Origin: Defluviitaleaceae bacterium
GTDB lineage: Bacteria; Bacillota; Clostridia; Lachnospirales; WQUN01
Assembly (NCBI GenBank): GCA_009783525.1
Contig: WRDG01000142.1
Location: 1 to 6,254 of the forward strand
Direction: 5' to 3'
DNA length: 6,254 nucleotides
The notes beneath the pieces were generated by a model that worked only from the letters and a program-made list of their open reading frames with translations, searched no databases and was not told where the DNA came from. Every line of letters begins with the position of its first letter. Position 1 is the stretch's first letter. This document shows positions 5,900-6,254 of this stretch, piece after piece. The position numbers and the translations under genes are program-made.

Positions 5900-6254
5900 T
5901 CAAGTTTTAAAAACAGCGTAAACATACCGCCCTTTGGCGCCCTTGTTCAAATCTGCGGTTTCGTTTGTGTTTACGTAGCACATTTTGCCGTTCCATTCTT
6001 CGTGTATTTTTTCTCCGTCCAAAAATACCGCAATATTTATTATCGGGTTATATGCCGGATCGTTTGTTGTAAGAAGATACAAAAATTTTCCTTTGGCGCC
6101 TTTGTTTAAATCGGCGTCGTCTCTTTTATAGGACGACGTCACTCCTCTGTGGTTTACGCGAATGGTTTCCGTTTTTTTCGCGCTGTCCAAGCACTCGCAA
6201 AGCATGTTTGTTATCGCTTTTTCGCGCGGTCCGCGTTTTACGCAAAAATATATG
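5900..6254 (-). CDS. Protein with tandem MABP-like DLNKGAKG repeats, C-terminal fragment
   Basis: The frame is open from the right window edge to a TGA at 5902-5900, giving 117 visible C-terminal residues; an internal ATG at 6205 is not the start, since the repeat pattern continues upstream of it. Two copies of DLNKGAKG(K/R)(F/Y)-x-Y lie 53 residues apart (visible residues 48-59 and 101-112). The fragment begins with IYFCVKRGPREKAITNM, which aligns with FLYLLTTNDPAYNPIINI after the first motif, so at least one more repeat probably lies outside. The motif closely resembles the DLNKGAGGxYIYLxY signature of the MABP domain, a beta-prism fold found with DENN and MVB12 proteins in eukaryotes and with MACPF proteins. 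The last repeat ends just after its Y-x-Y strand, so the C-terminus supplies one strand, as expected for circularly permuted repeats. N-terminal domains, location and function cannot be seen. Confidence 0.75.
   Translation of the reverse strand, partial: IYFCVKRGPREKAITNMLCECLDSAKKTETIRVNHRGVTSSYKRDDADLNKGAKGKFLYLLTTNDPAYNPIINIAVFLDGEKIHEEWNGKMCYVNTNETADLNKGAKGRYVYAVFKT
5931..6115. repeat. Pair of diverged 26-bp direct repeats, 159 bp apart
   Basis: Bases 5931-5956 and 6090-6115 share 23 of 26 positions, beginning CCTTTGGCGCC in both. The offset of 159 bp is exactly 53 codons, and the repeats encode the two DLNKGAKG motifs of the minus-strand gene. They mark internal duplication within a coding repeat rather than a mobile element. 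Confidence 0.8.

Overview
The window looks like chromosomal DNA from an anaerobic bacterium. Strong GGAGG-type ribosome binding sites, two TTG-start candidates, a lipoprotein solute-binding protein, a YafY-type WYL regulator and the start of a glycyl radical enzyme together suggest a Clostridia-like member of the Bacillota. A host-associated spirochaete is the main alternative. This placement is inference from gene style; there is no rRNA or other marker gene here.

Left part (1-1327, minus strand): a sialidase-fold protein with five Asp boxes is followed, through a TAATG stop/start overlap, by a gene whose first 71 codons read as the N-terminus of a pyruvate formate-lyase-like glycyl radical enzyme. 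That gene is cut by the window edge. The overlap indicates one operon.

Control region (1328-1499): a divergent intergenic region with recognisable promoters in both directions. A perfect 11-bp inverted repeat sits in the spacer of the leftward promoter.

Middle (1500-4976, plus strand): a lipoprotein of the sugar ABC solute-binding type, without permease or ATPase genes here, ends at a clear intrinsic terminator. A WYL regulator and a flavin reductase-like FMN-binding protein follow, with no terminator between them, so they are probably co-transcribed. The flavin reductase has an odd 5' end. The only strong ribosome binding site drives a 13-codon reading frame in another frame, and a single-base change would fuse that frame to the enzyme.

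Right part (4977-6254): a perfect GC-rich hairpin with its U-tract on the minus strand, a gene of the AlkZ-related winged-helix family, a long hairpin spanning that gene's stop codon, and a convergent partial gene. The partial gene encodes tandem 53-residue repeats with a DLNKGAKG motif, resembling the MABP beta-prism signature.

I see no CRISPR array, tRNA, rRNA, transposase or phage gene, and no clear multi-gene defence system. The most unusual points are the sialidase-fold/glycyl radical enzyme pair, the MABP-like repeats and the split start of the flavin reductase.
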